From Terriglobia bacterium (GTDB taxonomy: Bacteria > Acidobacteriota > Terriglobia > Bryobacterales > Bryobacteraceae), in the NCBI GenBank assembly GCA_020073445.1, contig JAIQFE010000016.1, positions 62,001 through 126,000 on the forward strand: DNA of 64,000 nucleotides, given 5' to 3'. Of the stretch, positions 1-9,219 are shown in pieces (the stretch's first letter is position 1; every line of letters begins with the position of its first letter). A program made the translations under genes and the position numbers. Under the pieces are notes generated by a model. The model was given only the letters and a program-made list of their open reading frames with translations. It had not been told where the DNA came from and searched no databases.

Positions 1-892
1 CCAGCGCATTCCAAATTTCGGACTCCGGCGTGAAATCGTCGGTCGCGATGCTGCCGGTTTCGGACGTGAGATCCACCACCAGCAGATCCTCGGCAAAACC
101 CTTGGCCCGCGCGAACAGGTTGCCCTGCTTGCTGAATGCCCCGCTGCGGCCGTCGAAGATCAGGTCGTCGTTACCGCCGACCTGGTTCACCCATGCCAGA
201 GGAAGCCCGTGTTTGCGGGCCATCTGGCCCAGCATCTTTTCGCGCAACTGTTCCTTGCCGACAGTGAAGGGCGACGCGGAAAGATTCACAATGGCTTGCG
301 CGCCAGCCTGTGCCAGCGCTTCGATTGGATCCTGGTGGTAACGCCGCCGCTTCCAGAAATCGCGATCGTTCCAGACGTCTTCGCAGATGCTGATGCCCAA
401 GCGAAAGCCGTTCAGCTCGAGAATGCCGGGTGCGCGGCCTGGCTCGAAATAGCGATCTTCGTCGAAGACATCGTAAGTGGGCAGCAGGGTCTTATGAAAG
501 ACGGGTCCCGTTGCTCCATCCTTCAGCAGGATCGCGCTATTGAAGAGCGGCCGCCCGATGTCCGCGGGGTTCGGCGTCGCGGCGCCCACCAGAACCGGAG
601 GCGCATCCTTTAACTCGGTGGCCAGGCACGAGAGCATCTGACAGCTGCGTTGCACGAAGCCCTTGCTCATTAGAAGATCGCGCGGCAGGTAGCCCATCAG
701 AGCGAGCTCCGGCGTCACTACAAGATCCACGCCGAGGGCTTGCGCAGCCCTGACGCCTTGCGTGATCTGCGAGGCGTTCCCTTTAAGGTCCCCCGCGATC
801 GGATTTATCTGGAGAAGAGCTACTTGCAATCGGATGATTCCGCCCCGCCGGACTACGTAACTCCTTAGTTTAACAGTCACCGCGCGCGCCAT
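1..892 (-). CDS. nadE: Glutamine-dependent NAD+ synthetase, N-terminal amidase part (partial, runs off left edge)
   Basis: The minus strand reads a nitrilase-type glutaminase domain that continues past position 1. It would release ammonia from glutamine for the NAD+ synthetase domain, which lies outside the window. The three catalytic motifs are visible in order: Glu in VTPELALMGY, Lys in FHKTLLPTYD and Cys in GISICEDVW. The body begins LQVALLQINPIAGDLKGN, typical of the family N-terminus. The start is uncertain: ATG at 892 is in frame but leaves almost no room before the divergent epimerase gene, while TTG at 829 fits homologue length better but lies about 30 nt after the only good AAGGAG. 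Family assignment is firm; the start is not. Confidence 0.88.
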   Translation of the reverse strand, partial: MARAVTVKLRSYVVRRGGIIRLQVALLQINPIAGDLKGNASQITQGVRAAQALGVDLVVTPELALMGYLPRDLLMSKGFVQRSCQMLSCLATELKDAPPVLVGAATPNPADIGRPLFNSAILLKDGATGPVFHKTLLPTYDVFDEDRYFEPGRAPGILELNGFRLGISICEDVWNDRDFWKRRRYHQDPIEALAQAGAQAIVNLSASPFTVGKEQLREKMLGQMARKHGLPLAWVNQVGGNDDLIFDGRSGAFSKQGNLFARAKGFAEDLLVVDLTSETGSIATDDFTPESEIWNAL

Positions 893-911
893 GCTACATT
901 GACCCTTGGCG

Positions 912-1916
912 ATGAAAAACGATTTGGTTCTCGTTACTGGTGCGGGCGGATTTATCGGTGGCGCGATGGTGGCCGACCTGCGCCGACAGGGCTACAAGCG
1001 GATTCGTGCTGTCGACATCAAGCCACTCGACGAGTGGTATCAGGTATTCGACGATGCCGATAACCTGGTTCTCGATTTAAATCTGAAAGAGAGCTGCGAG
1101 CGGGCCGCGGAGGGCGCCGCCGAAGTTTATAATTTCGCCGCGAACATGGGTGGGATGGGCTTTATCGAGAATAATAAAGCCCTGTGCATGCTATCGGTGC
1201 TGATCAATACCCACATGCTCCAGGCCGCCCAGAAATACGGCGTCGGGAAGTTCTTCTATTCCTCTTCCGCGTGCGTGTATAACGGCGAAAAGCAGACGGA
1301 TGCCGCCAATCCGGGCTTGAAGGAAGAGGACGCCTACCCGGCCCTGGCCGAAGACGGCTACGGCTGGGAGAAGCTCTTCAGCGAACGCATGTGCCGGCAT
1401 TTTTCGGAAGACTACGGCATGTACGTGCGCGTCGCGCGTTTTCACAACGTCTACGGTCCCCATGGAACCTGGGATGGCGGACGCGAAAAAGCTCCCGCCG
1501 CCATCTGCCGGAAAGTGATCGAGGCCAAGGTTAGCGGCAAACATGAAATTGTGATCTGGGGCGATGGCACCCGCACCCGCAGCTTCATGTATATCGACGA
1601 CTGTATCGATGGCGTGCAGAAAATCATGAACTCGGGCATCCTGGAGCCGATCAATCTCGGATCTTCAGAAATGGTCTCCATCAATCAGTTGGTGGACATC
1701 GTGGAGGACATCGCCAAGATCAAACTGAAGCGCATCTATGACCTCGACGCACCTAAAGGCGTGATGGGCCGGAACAGCGATAACACTCTCATCAAGAAGT
1801 ACCTGGGCTGGGAGCCGGACATTCCGTTGCGGCAGGGCATGGAGAAAACCTACGCCTGGATCTACGATCAATACATGCTTGCCCACAATCAAACTCAATC
1901 CGCGGTCGTTCGGTAG
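912..1916 (+). CDS. GDP-mannose 3,5-epimerase-like NAD-dependent epimerase
   Basis: A 334-residue extended short-chain dehydrogenase. Residues 10-17 form the NAD-binding glycine motif GAGGFIGG. SSSACVY at 117-123 and YGWEK at 150-154 give the catalytic Tyr150/Lys154, with a Cys at 121 where GDP-mannose 3,5-epimerase uses an acid/base Cys. The stretches MGGMGFI, GYGWEKLFSERMC and GGREKAPAAICRKV strongly resemble that enzyme, which converts GDP-mannose to GDP-L-galactose/gulose. ATG at 912 is preferred over the in-frame TTG at 906. It is followed 19 nt later by a glycosyltransferase, which suggests a polysaccharide role. Substrate specificity is inferred from motifs. Confidence 0.85.
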   Translation: MKNDLVLVTGAGGFIGGAMVADLRRQGYKRIRAVDIKPLDEWYQVFDDADNLVLDLNLKESCERAAEGAAEVYNFAANMGGMGFIENNKALCMLSVLINTHMLQAAQKYGVGKFFYSSSACVYNGEKQTDAANPGLKEEDAYPALAEDGYGWEKLFSERMCRHFSEDYGMYVRVARFHNVYGPHGTWDGGREKAPAAICRKVIEAKVSGKHEIVIWGDGTRTRSFMYIDDCIDGVQKIMNSGILEPINLGSSEMVSINQLVDIVEDIAKIKLKRIYDLDAPKGVMGRNSDNTLIKKYLGWEPDIPLRQGMEKTYAWIYDQYMLAHNQTQSAVVR

Positions 1917-1935
1917 TATGGGCCGGTAGCGGTTT

Positions 1936-2823
1936 GTGGACTCGTCGGGTCTGCCCCTGGTCAGCATCGTAACGCCATCCTTCAACATGGAGGGGTACCT
2001 TCCCCGAACCATCGAAAGCGTATTAAGCCAGGATTACCCCAACATCGAATACATCGTGATGGACGGTGGATCGACCGACCGAACGCTTGAGATTCTCAAA
2101 AGCTACGGTGACCGTCTGAAGTACTTCAGTGAACCCGACAAAGGTCCCTCCGACGCGGTTCACAAGGGCTTTCAGCGCGCCCATGGCGACATCTTCGCCT
2201 GGCTGGGGGCTGATGATCTCTATCTGCCTGGCGCGGTCCGCACGGGCGCGGAAGCGCTCATAGCGCGGCCTGAGATCGATGTGATCTACGGCGAGGGATA
2301 TTGGATCGACGAAACCGACGCAGTGATCAGCCGCTACCCGACACTGCCGTTCGATCCCAAGGATCTGGAGTGGGACTGTTTCATCTGCCAGCCGGCGTCC
2401 TTCATTCGCGCTTCTGCCTACCGCCGCTGCGGGCTGGATCCGGATGTGAACTTTTCTTTCGATTACGATCTCTGGATTCGCATGGTCAAGCAGGGAATTC
2501 GGTTTGAGATGATCCCGCGGTACCTGGCCGGCTCCCGAATGCACCAGGGCGCCAAGACGATCAACGAGCGCGAAACCGTTTTCACGGCATCCATGGGACT
2601 GTTGCAGCGTCACTACGGTTACATCCCGTTTTCCTGGGCATTCGGTTACGCTGCATTTCGGCACGATTCCCGCGATCAGTTTTTTCAGCCCGTGAAATAT
2701 TCGCTGCGCAACTATCTGGCAACCCTTCCGGTGGGGCTGCGGCTGAATCCCACGAAGCGAGCACGGTTCTTGGGCGATTGGCTGGCGGCGCCGTTGCAAG
2801 CGATCCGACGCCGGCTAACCTGA
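1936..2823 (+). CDS. Family 2 glycosyltransferase
   Basis: A 295-residue GT-A fold glycosyltransferase with a GTG start. The N-terminus SIVTPSFNMEGYLPRTIESVLSQ and MDGGSTDRT are the nucleotide-sugar binding motifs. GADDLYLPG near residue 95 supplies the acidic metal-binding pair. SFDYDLWIRM in the second half matches the acceptor/catalytic region. It has no membrane segments, so it is cytoplasmic or membrane-associated. It follows the epimerase by 19 nt on the same strand and probably shares its transcript, transferring a sugar to a surface polysaccharide. Donor and acceptor cannot be read from the sequence. Confidence 0.88.
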   Translation: MDSSGLPLVSIVTPSFNMEGYLPRTIESVLSQDYPNIEYIVMDGGSTDRTLEILKSYGDRLKYFSEPDKGPSDAVHKGFQRAHGDIFAWLGADDLYLPGAVRTGAEALIARPEIDVIYGEGYWIDETDAVISRYPTLPFDPKDLEWDCFICQPASFIRASAYRRCGLDPDVNFSFDYDLWIRMVKQGIRFEMIPRYLAGSRMHQGAKTINERETVFTASMGLLQRHYGYIPFSWAFGYAAFRHDSRDQFFQPVKYSLRNYLATLPVGLRLNPTKRARFLGDWLAAPLQAIRRRLT

Positions 2824-2831
2824 CGCGAACC

Positions 2832-3473
2832 CTATTTCGGAAACGACGCCAACGGCTGCTTGACATTGGCTGGCAGGGGAGACCGGGCCGTGTTCATCAC
2901 CATCGAGAGGTAAGTGTAATAACCCTCCAAGCTGGCCGCCTCCACGATGCCAGCTTCGCCGAATTTCGCCAGCGCGCGAGCGTACGTCGGATCGCTGACG
3001 CTTTTGTTGTGCAGCAGCTCGTTGCAGAAGTCCCACAGAATTTCTTCGTCGTCAGTCATGCGTTCGGGGCGGCGGCCGTCGGCGACGGCGGCGATGATGG
3101 CTGCGCTCAAGCCCGCGGCCGTGGCCAGTCTGGCATGAGCATTCCACTCGAAGTTGTTGGTCCACTCGCGGGCGGCGATCAGGATGGCGAATTCGGTGAG
3201 CTTCTGGGTTAGGGGGTTGTTGGTGGTCTGATTGTGCAGCCGCAGTTCGAGAGAAGGGACGATCAGATCGGGTACGCGCAGCAAAACGGTCCAGGGAGGT
3301 CCCGTGAGATCGGCTTTGCGGAGGTCTTTGTAATCGGCGATGGCTTTCTTTTGCGCGGCGGTCTGTTTGTCCACGGGGAGCGGCGGCATCCGATCCTGGG
3401 CCACTAACGTCCTCACCAGACTTAGCACGACGAATAGCGGAATTGCGGTCAATTTCGAATGGTATGGCACCAA
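2832..3473 (-). CDS. Exported carboxymuconolactone decarboxylase (CMD)-like protein
   Basis: A 213-residue protein with an N-terminal signal-type stretch (hydrophobic residues about 9-25, cleavage probably near LVAQ). The mature part has EFAILIAAREWTNNFEWNAHA, the helix with paired carboxylates and His typical of the CMD/AhpD-like fold. It lacks the AhpD CxxC pair, so peroxidase activity of that type is not supported. It converges on the glycosyltransferase with an 8-nt gap. In Solibacter-like genomes exported CMD proteins are common and mostly uncharacterised; the substrate is unknown. Confidence 0.75.
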   Translation of the reverse strand: MVPYHSKLTAIPLFVVLSLVRTLVAQDRMPPLPVDKQTAAQKKAIADYKDLRKADLTGPPWTVLLRVPDLIVPSLELRLHNQTTNNPLTQKLTEFAILIAAREWTNNFEWNAHARLATAAGLSAAIIAAVADGRRPERMTDDEEILWDFCNELLHNKSVSDPTYARALAKFGEAGIVEAASLEGYYTYLSMVMNTARSPLPANVKQPLASFPK

Positions 3474-3500
3474 GCCCTCCTCACGGCGTCCGTAGCTATC

Positions 3501-3915
3501 TCAGGATCTTCGCCCGCCCGCATTGAGCCGGTTTACCCGTTCCAGCAGTTGCTCAGGCATGCAGTCGAAATTCCCGGCCACATCGGGATCTCGCTACCGT
3601 ATCATGCAGCGCCTCTCCCATCAATGCGAGCACGTCATGGAAGTCGTCAGGAAGTTCCTGGTCCGCCCAGTCCCGTTCCCAGCCGCGGCTGTCTGCGAAG
3701 AACGCGTCAACGGCCCGACAATTCGCGCTAGTGCGGCCATCAGCAGAGAGATACTCAAGCAGTCTCTGCAAGCTGCTCTTGAGCGCTAATAAATCTCGGG
3801 GGCTTGAAAGAATACTTGAATAGACTGCTTGAAGCAGTGGGTGCAGCGCGATCGACACGGACTCACCGCCGCGAGGATGCGCGACAGTCAACCAGGTTTG
3901 CTCGAATCCCGGCAT
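3501..3915 (-). pseudogene. Small conserved hypothetical, frameshifted near its 3' end
   Basis: The frame from ATG 3915 reads a small conserved protein with RTSANCRAVDAFF and LMGEALHDTVA, then after about 105 residues runs into RSRCGREFRLHA and stops at 3553. Shifting by one base near 3595-3602 gives DPDVAGNFDCMPEQLLERV, which is the expected ending of this family, and continues to a TGA at 3501-3503. The simplest reading is a one-base insertion in the gene or in the assembly. The function of the family is unknown to me. No neighbour shares its strand closely except the PQQ gene just upstream. Confidence 0.7.
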
Positions 3916-3922
3916 GACCGTC

Positions 3923-5677
3923 TCACTGCTCCGCCGCGCGATTGGGCGCCGATTCCGTGGTCACGATCGGTTTCGGCGCAGGCGGGCCATTCAACGGGTT
4001 CAGACGTCCGCCCAGCTTGAAGCTCCACACCAGATCGCCGCGAGCTTCCTTGTACCCGTCGCGGCTTCCTCCCGCGGCGATGGCGACATACTGCTCACCG
4101 TCGATCTCGTAGGTCGCGGCAGGCGCGTCGGCTCCGAAGCCGGTCTGGAAGCGCCATAGCTCATCGCCGGTTTTCGAATCGAACGCGCGGAAGAACCCGT
4201 CCGAGCCTCCGTGGAACAAGAGCCCGCCCGCAGTAGCCAGCACGCCGCTGCCGAATCCCGCGAGATACGGGACTTCCTTTTGCCAGACTTGCTTGTTGGT
4301 TCGCGAATCGAGCGCAGTGATCAGACCGTACTCGCGCGTCCCGGGCACCGACACGCGGCCCGTGATGCTGAACTTGCGCGTGGACACGCCCGTGGTGAAG
4401 TACAGCAGCCCCGATCGAGGATCGTATGCGCCCGGGGCCCAATCGGCTGAAGCAGACGGCTGCGCGATCTTCGAGTCCGACCAGACGGGCGTGAACATGC
4501 AGCCGCGCTCGTAGTCTTTCACCGGCTCGGCGCACTGCGGAGCGGTGGGATCGCCCGCGGGAATGGGTTGCGTCGAGGCCGTCTTCTGGCGTGCGTCTTG
4601 CGGAAATGCCTTCTCCGTCACGGGAATTAGCGGCTTGCCCGTAGCGCGATCCAGCACGTACACCCATCCCTGCTTGGTATGCGCGGCGAGGGCCTGGCGC
4701 ATCTGGCCGTTGTAAATCTGATCGAACAGGATCAGGGGTGTCGGCACATCGAAGTCCCAGAGATCGTGATGGACGGTCTGGAAGTGCCACTTGTACTTTC
4801 CCGTCGCCGCGTCGAGCGCGACTACCGAATCAGTGAACAGATTGTCCCCGGCGCGCGCTGAGCCGTTGTAATCGGGCCACGGATTGCCTGTATTTACGTA
4901 GACCAGACCGAGATCGGGATCAAGCGCCGGCTGGACCCAGATCGCTCCGCCGCCGGTCTTCCAGGAATCGCCTTCCCACGTGTCGTGGCCGAACTCGCCG
5001 GGCCCCGGCACGGCCCACCACCGCCAGATTTCCTTGCCGGTTTTCGCGTCGTGGGCAGTCAGGCGCCCACGCAAGCCGCCGTCGCCACCCGAAATGCTCA
5101 CGTACACCAGACCCTTGTAATACAGGGGCGGGACGGCAACGTACTGGCGCAATTCTTTGGGGACGTCGGCGCCCAGCTCCACTTTCCACAGCGTCTTTCC
5201 AGTTTTTTGGTCCAGCGCGAACAGCCGGGTCAGGGGCTCGGCGCGACCCTCCTTCGGGGCGGGCTGCCGGATATCGGACTCGACGCCGAATACCATCCCC
5301 TCGCCTAATGCAACGCCACGCTTGGCTTTGTTATCGCCGGTCTTGGGATCGGTAGGTGTCCGATATTCCCAGATCGTATTACCGGTCTTGGCATCCAGCG
5401 CGAATATTTCCTGCTCGCCAGTAGTGATGTACATCACACCGTCTTTGACTACGGGCGTGCCTTGCTGCGAAAAGCCCGCGCCGAATCCGGACTGCAGGCG
5501 AGCCATCCACGCGCCCTTGACCGTTTTTACGTTCGAAGGATTGATTCGGGCGAGGGTTGAATATCGCGTGTTGCCCCAATCGCCGCCGACCAGCGGCCAG
5601 TCGGTCGCGGGAGGCTTTCGATAATCCTGGGCGATCGCAGGCAGCGCCAGTAGTGCGACAACCAGAAGTTTATTCAT
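3923..5677 (-). CDS. PQQ-dependent dehydrogenase, beta-propeller type
   Basis: A 584-residue periplasmic enzyme beginning with a signal peptide (MNKLLVVALLALPAIAQ). Repeated W-type propeller motifs such as ALDAKTGNTIWEYR, ALDQKTGKTLWK, HDAKTGKEIWRW and AFDSKTGDELWRFQ mark an eight-bladed quinoprotein fold. HHDLWDFDVP carries the Asp region used in catalysis by methanol/ethanol-type enzymes. It would oxidise an alcohol or sugar and pass electrons to the respiratory chain. Its start overlaps the end of the MBL hydrolase gene by 8 nt, so the two are translationally linked. The substrate is not determinable. Confidence 0.88.
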   Translation of the reverse strand: MNKLLVVALLALPAIAQDYRKPPATDWPLVGGDWGNTRYSTLARINPSNVKTVKGAWMARLQSGFGAGFSQQGTPVVKDGVMYITTGEQEIFALDAKTGNTIWEYRTPTDPKTGDNKAKRGVALGEGMVFGVESDIRQPAPKEGRAEPLTRLFALDQKTGKTLWKVELGADVPKELRQYVAVPPLYYKGLVYVSISGGDGGLRGRLTAHDAKTGKEIWRWWAVPGPGEFGHDTWEGDSWKTGGGAIWVQPALDPDLGLVYVNTGNPWPDYNGSARAGDNLFTDSVVALDAATGKYKWHFQTVHHDLWDFDVPTPLILFDQIYNGQMRQALAAHTKQGWVYVLDRATGKPLIPVTEKAFPQDARQKTASTQPIPAGDPTAPQCAEPVKDYERGCMFTPVWSDSKIAQPSASADWAPGAYDPRSGLLYFTTGVSTRKFSITGRVSVPGTREYGLITALDSRTNKQVWQKEVPYLAGFGSGVLATAGGLLFHGGSDGFFRAFDSKTGDELWRFQTGFGADAPAATYEIDGEQYVAIAAGGSRDGYKEARGDLVWSFKLGGRLNPLNGPPAPKPIVTTESAPNRAAEQ

Positions 5678-6488
5678 AGTACGCAGGGGATTTCTTAAGC
5701 TTGCGGTTTCCGATCATGTCGTGCTGGATCCAAAGCTGAGCATTGTTCTTTTGGATCAGCGCCTCGAGCTTCGCGCGCGATGCCACGGTTTCCGGTTTAT
5801 CGTTCACGGGCACCGTGTGGAAGGTGCGTTCGCCGGGAAAGTGATAGAGATCGCCGGTGAGAACTACCGCCCCTGTCTTGGGCAATTTCACCAACAAGCT
5901 CTGATGACCGGGCGTATGGCCGGGTGTCAGGATCAGCATCACTGACCCGTCGCCGAATACGTCATAATCTCCCGTGATCAGCTTCGTTTTGCTGTTCTTC
6001 AGAGCGGCGTACTCGTTGGGATGAATATTCTCGGGCAGGCCTGGACCGAACATGTAGTCGCGTTCCGCCTTTTGCGCGATCCATGTGGAGCCCGCGTAGT
6101 CGTTGGCGTTTCCGGAATGGTCGCCGTGAAGGTGCGAGATGGCCAGATACGTGATGTCCTTAGGTTGATAGCCGACTGCCGCCAGTTGGCTCTTGAGCGA
6201 CTTATCGATCTTGTCGTGCTTCGCGCCGCCCCCCTCCGGACGATCGTAGACGGCGTCATTCAGCCCGGTCTCCCACCGCAGCGTCCCGCGCGGATGCACG
6301 ATCAGAAAGCAGGGATCGGACATATCGACGGATTCGACCTGCTGTCGCGTCAGACCGTAGTTGGCCGGATCGCGATCCTTGAGAGTGGCGCAGTCGAAGA
6401 CGTACATTCTCATGGATCGCGGAGGAGTCGCGCATAGAGCCGCGGCGACTACGACGCTGATTCCAACGATGGCTCTGAAGGGTCGCAT
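5670..6488 (-). CDS. Exported metallo-beta-lactamase fold hydrolase, lactonase-like
   Basis: From ATG 6488 the protein has 272 residues and starts with a signal peptide (MRPFRAIVGISVVVAAALCA). The longer ATG at 6530 would bury that signal, so 6488 is preferred. SHLHGDHSGN gives the HxHxDH zinc motif, and TPGHTPGHQS, GDLYHF and WIQHD supply the remaining ligands. The layout matches the AHL-lactonase-like branch of the MBL fold. It lies upstream of and overlaps the PQQ dehydrogenase, so a periplasmic lactone produced by that oxidase is a plausible substrate, but this is inference. Confidence 0.82.
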   Translation of the reverse strand: MRPFRAIVGISVVVAAALCATPPRSMRMYVFDCATLKDRDPANYGLTRQQVESVDMSDPCFLIVHPRGTLRWETGLNDAVYDRPEGGGAKHDKIDKSLKSQLAAVGYQPKDITYLAISHLHGDHSGNANDYAGSTWIAQKAERDYMFGPGLPENIHPNEYAALKNSKTKLITGDYDVFGDGSVMLILTPGHTPGHQSLLVKLPKTGAVVLTGDLYHFPGERTFHTVPVNDKPETVASRAKLEALIQKNNAQLWIQHDMIGNRKLKKSPAYYE

Positions 6489-6678
6489 ATGTGCTCTAGC
6501 AGGTATATGCGGTTTAGGGATGCGAGTCAAGGTAGTCTATTTCTTGAAACGCGCAAAACGGAGTGCGTCGCGATCGATTCTAGCCCCCGGGCGCGCGCCG
6601 CGCCCTTCGCGCTTTTTGGCTGCTCTAGCTCGGAGGGCGGCTGGTCTATGCTAAGAGGTTCTGACAGGAGTTACGCTC

Positions 6679-8469
6679 ATGCTCAAGTCGCGCGCATTGT
6701 TAGTGGCCGCCTTGCTGGCCTCGGTAGTTCCATTCTTTCTACCTACGGCCTCGGGCCAGGAGAAAGGCGGCAAGCAGAAGGGCAACCCAGGCCCGCCTCC
6801 GCCGATGCCCGCGATTCTGCGGAACTACCAGCCAGTGACTGCCGAGCGCCTGTTGAAGCCGGAAGACGGAAACTGGCTGATGATCCGGCGGACGTATGAC
6901 GGATGGGGATACAGCCCGCTCGACCAAATAACGCCTGCGAACGTGGCCCGGCTGAAGCTGGTCTGGTCATCGACCACGGGCGAGGGGCGCGCGCATGAAG
7001 CGGCCCCGGTGGTGAATAACGGAGTCGTGTTCATCACTACGCCTATGAACCAGGTGATCGCTTTCGATGGCACCACCGGCACGATACTTTGGCGCTATCG
7101 GCGGCCGCGTCCTCAAGGAGCAAACGTCCCTCACGAAGTGAATCGTGGTGTGGCCCTGTACGGCGACAAGGTGTACGTCTGCGCCGGCGAAGCCGTCCTG
7201 GTCGCATTGGACGCCAAGACCGGCACGGAGGTATGGAGTTCCACCATCGCCGATAACAAATCCGGCTACTACACCACGCTCGCCCCTTTGATCGCGAATG
7301 GAAAGGTTCTGGTGGGAGCTTCGGGCGGCGAATTCGGGATCCGGGGATTTGTGGCGGCGTTCGATGCCGAGACCGGCAAGGAAGCATGGCGCACGTTTAC
7401 CATTCCGGCGCCGGGCGAACCCGGCAGCGAGACCTGGCCTGCGGGCGGCGACCAGTGGAAGACCGGCGGCGCTCCAGTGTGGGTGACGGGCAATTATGAT
7501 CCGGTGACGAACCTTGCGTTCTTCGGCACAGGCAACGGCGGCCCGACGATCGGCGACAACCGGCCCGGCGACAACCTGTATACGGCATCGACCATCGCTT
7601 TCGACGTCGCCACAGGCGCGATCAAGGGCTATCACCAATACCATCCGAACGATTCGTGGGACTACGACGAAGTGTCGCCGCCCATTCTGGTCGATTATCA
7701 GCGCAACGGGCGCACCATCAAGGGCCTGATCGATGTCGCGCGCGATGGGTACCTGTGGTTTCTGGAGCGCAGCGCGGGACCGATCAAGTTCGTCGAGGGC
7801 AAGCCTTACGTCTTCAACAATGTGATTCGCAGTGTGGATCCGGTCACCGGCCGTCCCGATATCGATCCGGCGCACAAGCCCGGCACTAACGCGCCGGCCG
7901 AATTCTGCCCCGGCGTCCATGGCGGCAAGACCTGGCCGCCGATTTCGTACAGTCCCAAGACGCGCATGATTTACGTCCCGGCCAATAACAACATTTGCGG
8001 GCACAATGGAGGCGCTCCGAATGTCACCTATACGCCGGGGCGGGGGTTCGTCGGCATCGTCGGTGGCTTTCCTCCGCTGATCGTTCCGGGCGCCGATCAC
8101 TTCGGCGAAGTGCAGGCGTGGAACGTCGACACCGGACAGAAAGTATGGACCCACAACTACGCGCGATCACCGAACTGGGGTTCGATGCTCGCGACCGGCG
8201 GAGGCTTGGTGTTCAGCGGAGGAACCGCCGACCGGAAGTTCCACGCCTTCGATGCGACCACGGGCAAGCTGCTGTGGGAGTTTCCGATGAGTTCGGGGGG
8301 CGAAGCGCCGCCGACCTCTTTCTCGGTGAACGGCAAGCAATACATCGCGGTGCTGGCAGGCTGGGGCCAGGACGCGGGCGGCGAAGTGAACACGATGAGC
8401 CGCTTGTTCCCGGGCGAGGTTCCTCCGATGCCGGACGGCGGATCGGTGTGGGTGTTCGCGCTAGAGTAG
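6679..8469 (+). CDS. PQQ-binding beta-propeller dehydrogenase
   Basis: A 596-residue exported quinoprotein with a signal peptide ending near TASGQE. Propeller motifs include AFDGTTGTILWRYR, ALDAKTGTEVWSS, AFDAETGKEAWRT and AFDATTGKLLWEF, and NDSWDYDEVSPP holds the catalytic Asp region. The start ATG follows an ACAGGAGTT Shine-Dalgarno about 8 nt upstream. It is divergent from the MBL/PQQ pair across about 190 nt, so the window has two separate quinoprotein oxidases back to back. It resembles the acidobacterial alcohol-dehydrogenase-like group; its substrate is unknown. Confidence 0.87.
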   Translation: MLKSRALLVAALLASVVPFFLPTASGQEKGGKQKGNPGPPPPMPAILRNYQPVTAERLLKPEDGNWLMIRRTYDGWGYSPLDQITPANVARLKLVWSSTTGEGRAHEAAPVVNNGVVFITTPMNQVIAFDGTTGTILWRYRRPRPQGANVPHEVNRGVALYGDKVYVCAGEAVLVALDAKTGTEVWSSTIADNKSGYYTTLAPLIANGKVLVGASGGEFGIRGFVAAFDAETGKEAWRTFTIPAPGEPGSETWPAGGDQWKTGGAPVWVTGNYDPVTNLAFFGTGNGGPTIGDNRPGDNLYTASTIAFDVATGAIKGYHQYHPNDSWDYDEVSPPILVDYQRNGRTIKGLIDVARDGYLWFLERSAGPIKFVEGKPYVFNNVIRSVDPVTGRPDIDPAHKPGTNAPAEFCPGVHGGKTWPPISYSPKTRMIYVPANNNICGHNGGAPNVTYTPGRGFVGIVGGFPPLIVPGADHFGEVQAWNVDTGQKVWTHNYARSPNWGSMLATGGGLVFSGGTADRKFHAFDATTGKLLWEFPMSSGGEAPPTSFSVNGKQYIAVLAGWGQDAGGEVNTMSRLFPGEVPPMPDGGSVWVFALE

Positions 8470-8478
8470 TCATGCAAT

Positions 8479-9219
8479 ATGCGAATCGCTGTCCTGGCTG
8501 ATATTCACGGGAACCTCCGCGCTCTCGAAGCCGTTCAGGCGGACCTCGCCAAGCGTTCGCCCGACGTGATCGTCAACCTGGGTGACAACGTATCGGGACC
8601 CCTGCAGGCTGCCGCGACGGCCGACCTCCTGATGCAGCAGAGTTACGTTCACATCCGGGGCAATCATGATCGGCAGGTTATCGATCGCGCACCGGAGAAG
8701 ATGGGGCCGTCGGATCGAGCCGCGCATGCCCAATTGAACAGCCGCCATTTGGCCTGGCTTGCCGCACTCCCGCCAACTCAGATGTTGGGCGAGGATGTTC
8801 TGCTCTGTCATGGCTCGCCGAAGGATGACCTGGAGTATCTCCTGGAACAGGTAGATGGCGATCGCGTCCGCCTCGCATCGACGGCGCAGATCCAGGAACG
8901 GCTGGGCGACGTTCAAGCGACGCTCATTCTTTGCGGGCACACGCATATACCTCGCAGCGTTTCCCTGCCTGGAGGCGCGGTGGTCGTGAATCCGGGAAGC
9001 GTCGGCCTGCCGGCATACGACGACACCTGGACCGCGTTGCACTACGTCGAGACAGGGAGTCCGCATGCGAGGTACGCGTTGATCGATTGGGACCCGAAGA
9101 TGAAGCGGGTCGAATTCGTCGCGCTGGAGTACGACTGGGAATCCGCATCTAAGGACGCGGCCCAAGCCAACCGCCGGGACTGGGCTCACGCCTTGGCGAC
9201 GGGCTACGCCTTACGGTAG
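8479..9219 (+). CDS. YfcE/UPF0025-type metallophosphoesterase
   Basis: A 246-residue cytoplasmic calcineurin-like phosphoesterase. The metal motifs occur in the usual order: DIHGN (residues 8-12), GDNVSG, RGNHDR, CGHTHIP and NPGSVG. Proteins of this group hydrolyse phosphodiesters, including small or cyclic nucleotides. The gene starts 9 nt after the PQQ gene and may be read from the same transcript. Its 3' end overlaps the convergent tannase gene by 9 nt. The physiological substrate cannot be told. Confidence 0.87.
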   Translation: MRIAVLADIHGNLRALEAVQADLAKRSPDVIVNLGDNVSGPLQAAATADLLMQQSYVHIRGNHDRQVIDRAPEKMGPSDRAAHAQLNSRHLAWLAALPPTQMLGEDVLLCHGSPKDDLEYLLEQVDGDRVRLASTAQIQERLGDVQATLILCGHTHIPRSVSLPGGAVVVNPGSVGLPAYDDTWTALHYVETGSPHARYALIDWDPKMKRVEFVALEYDWESASKDAAQANRRDWAHALATGYALR

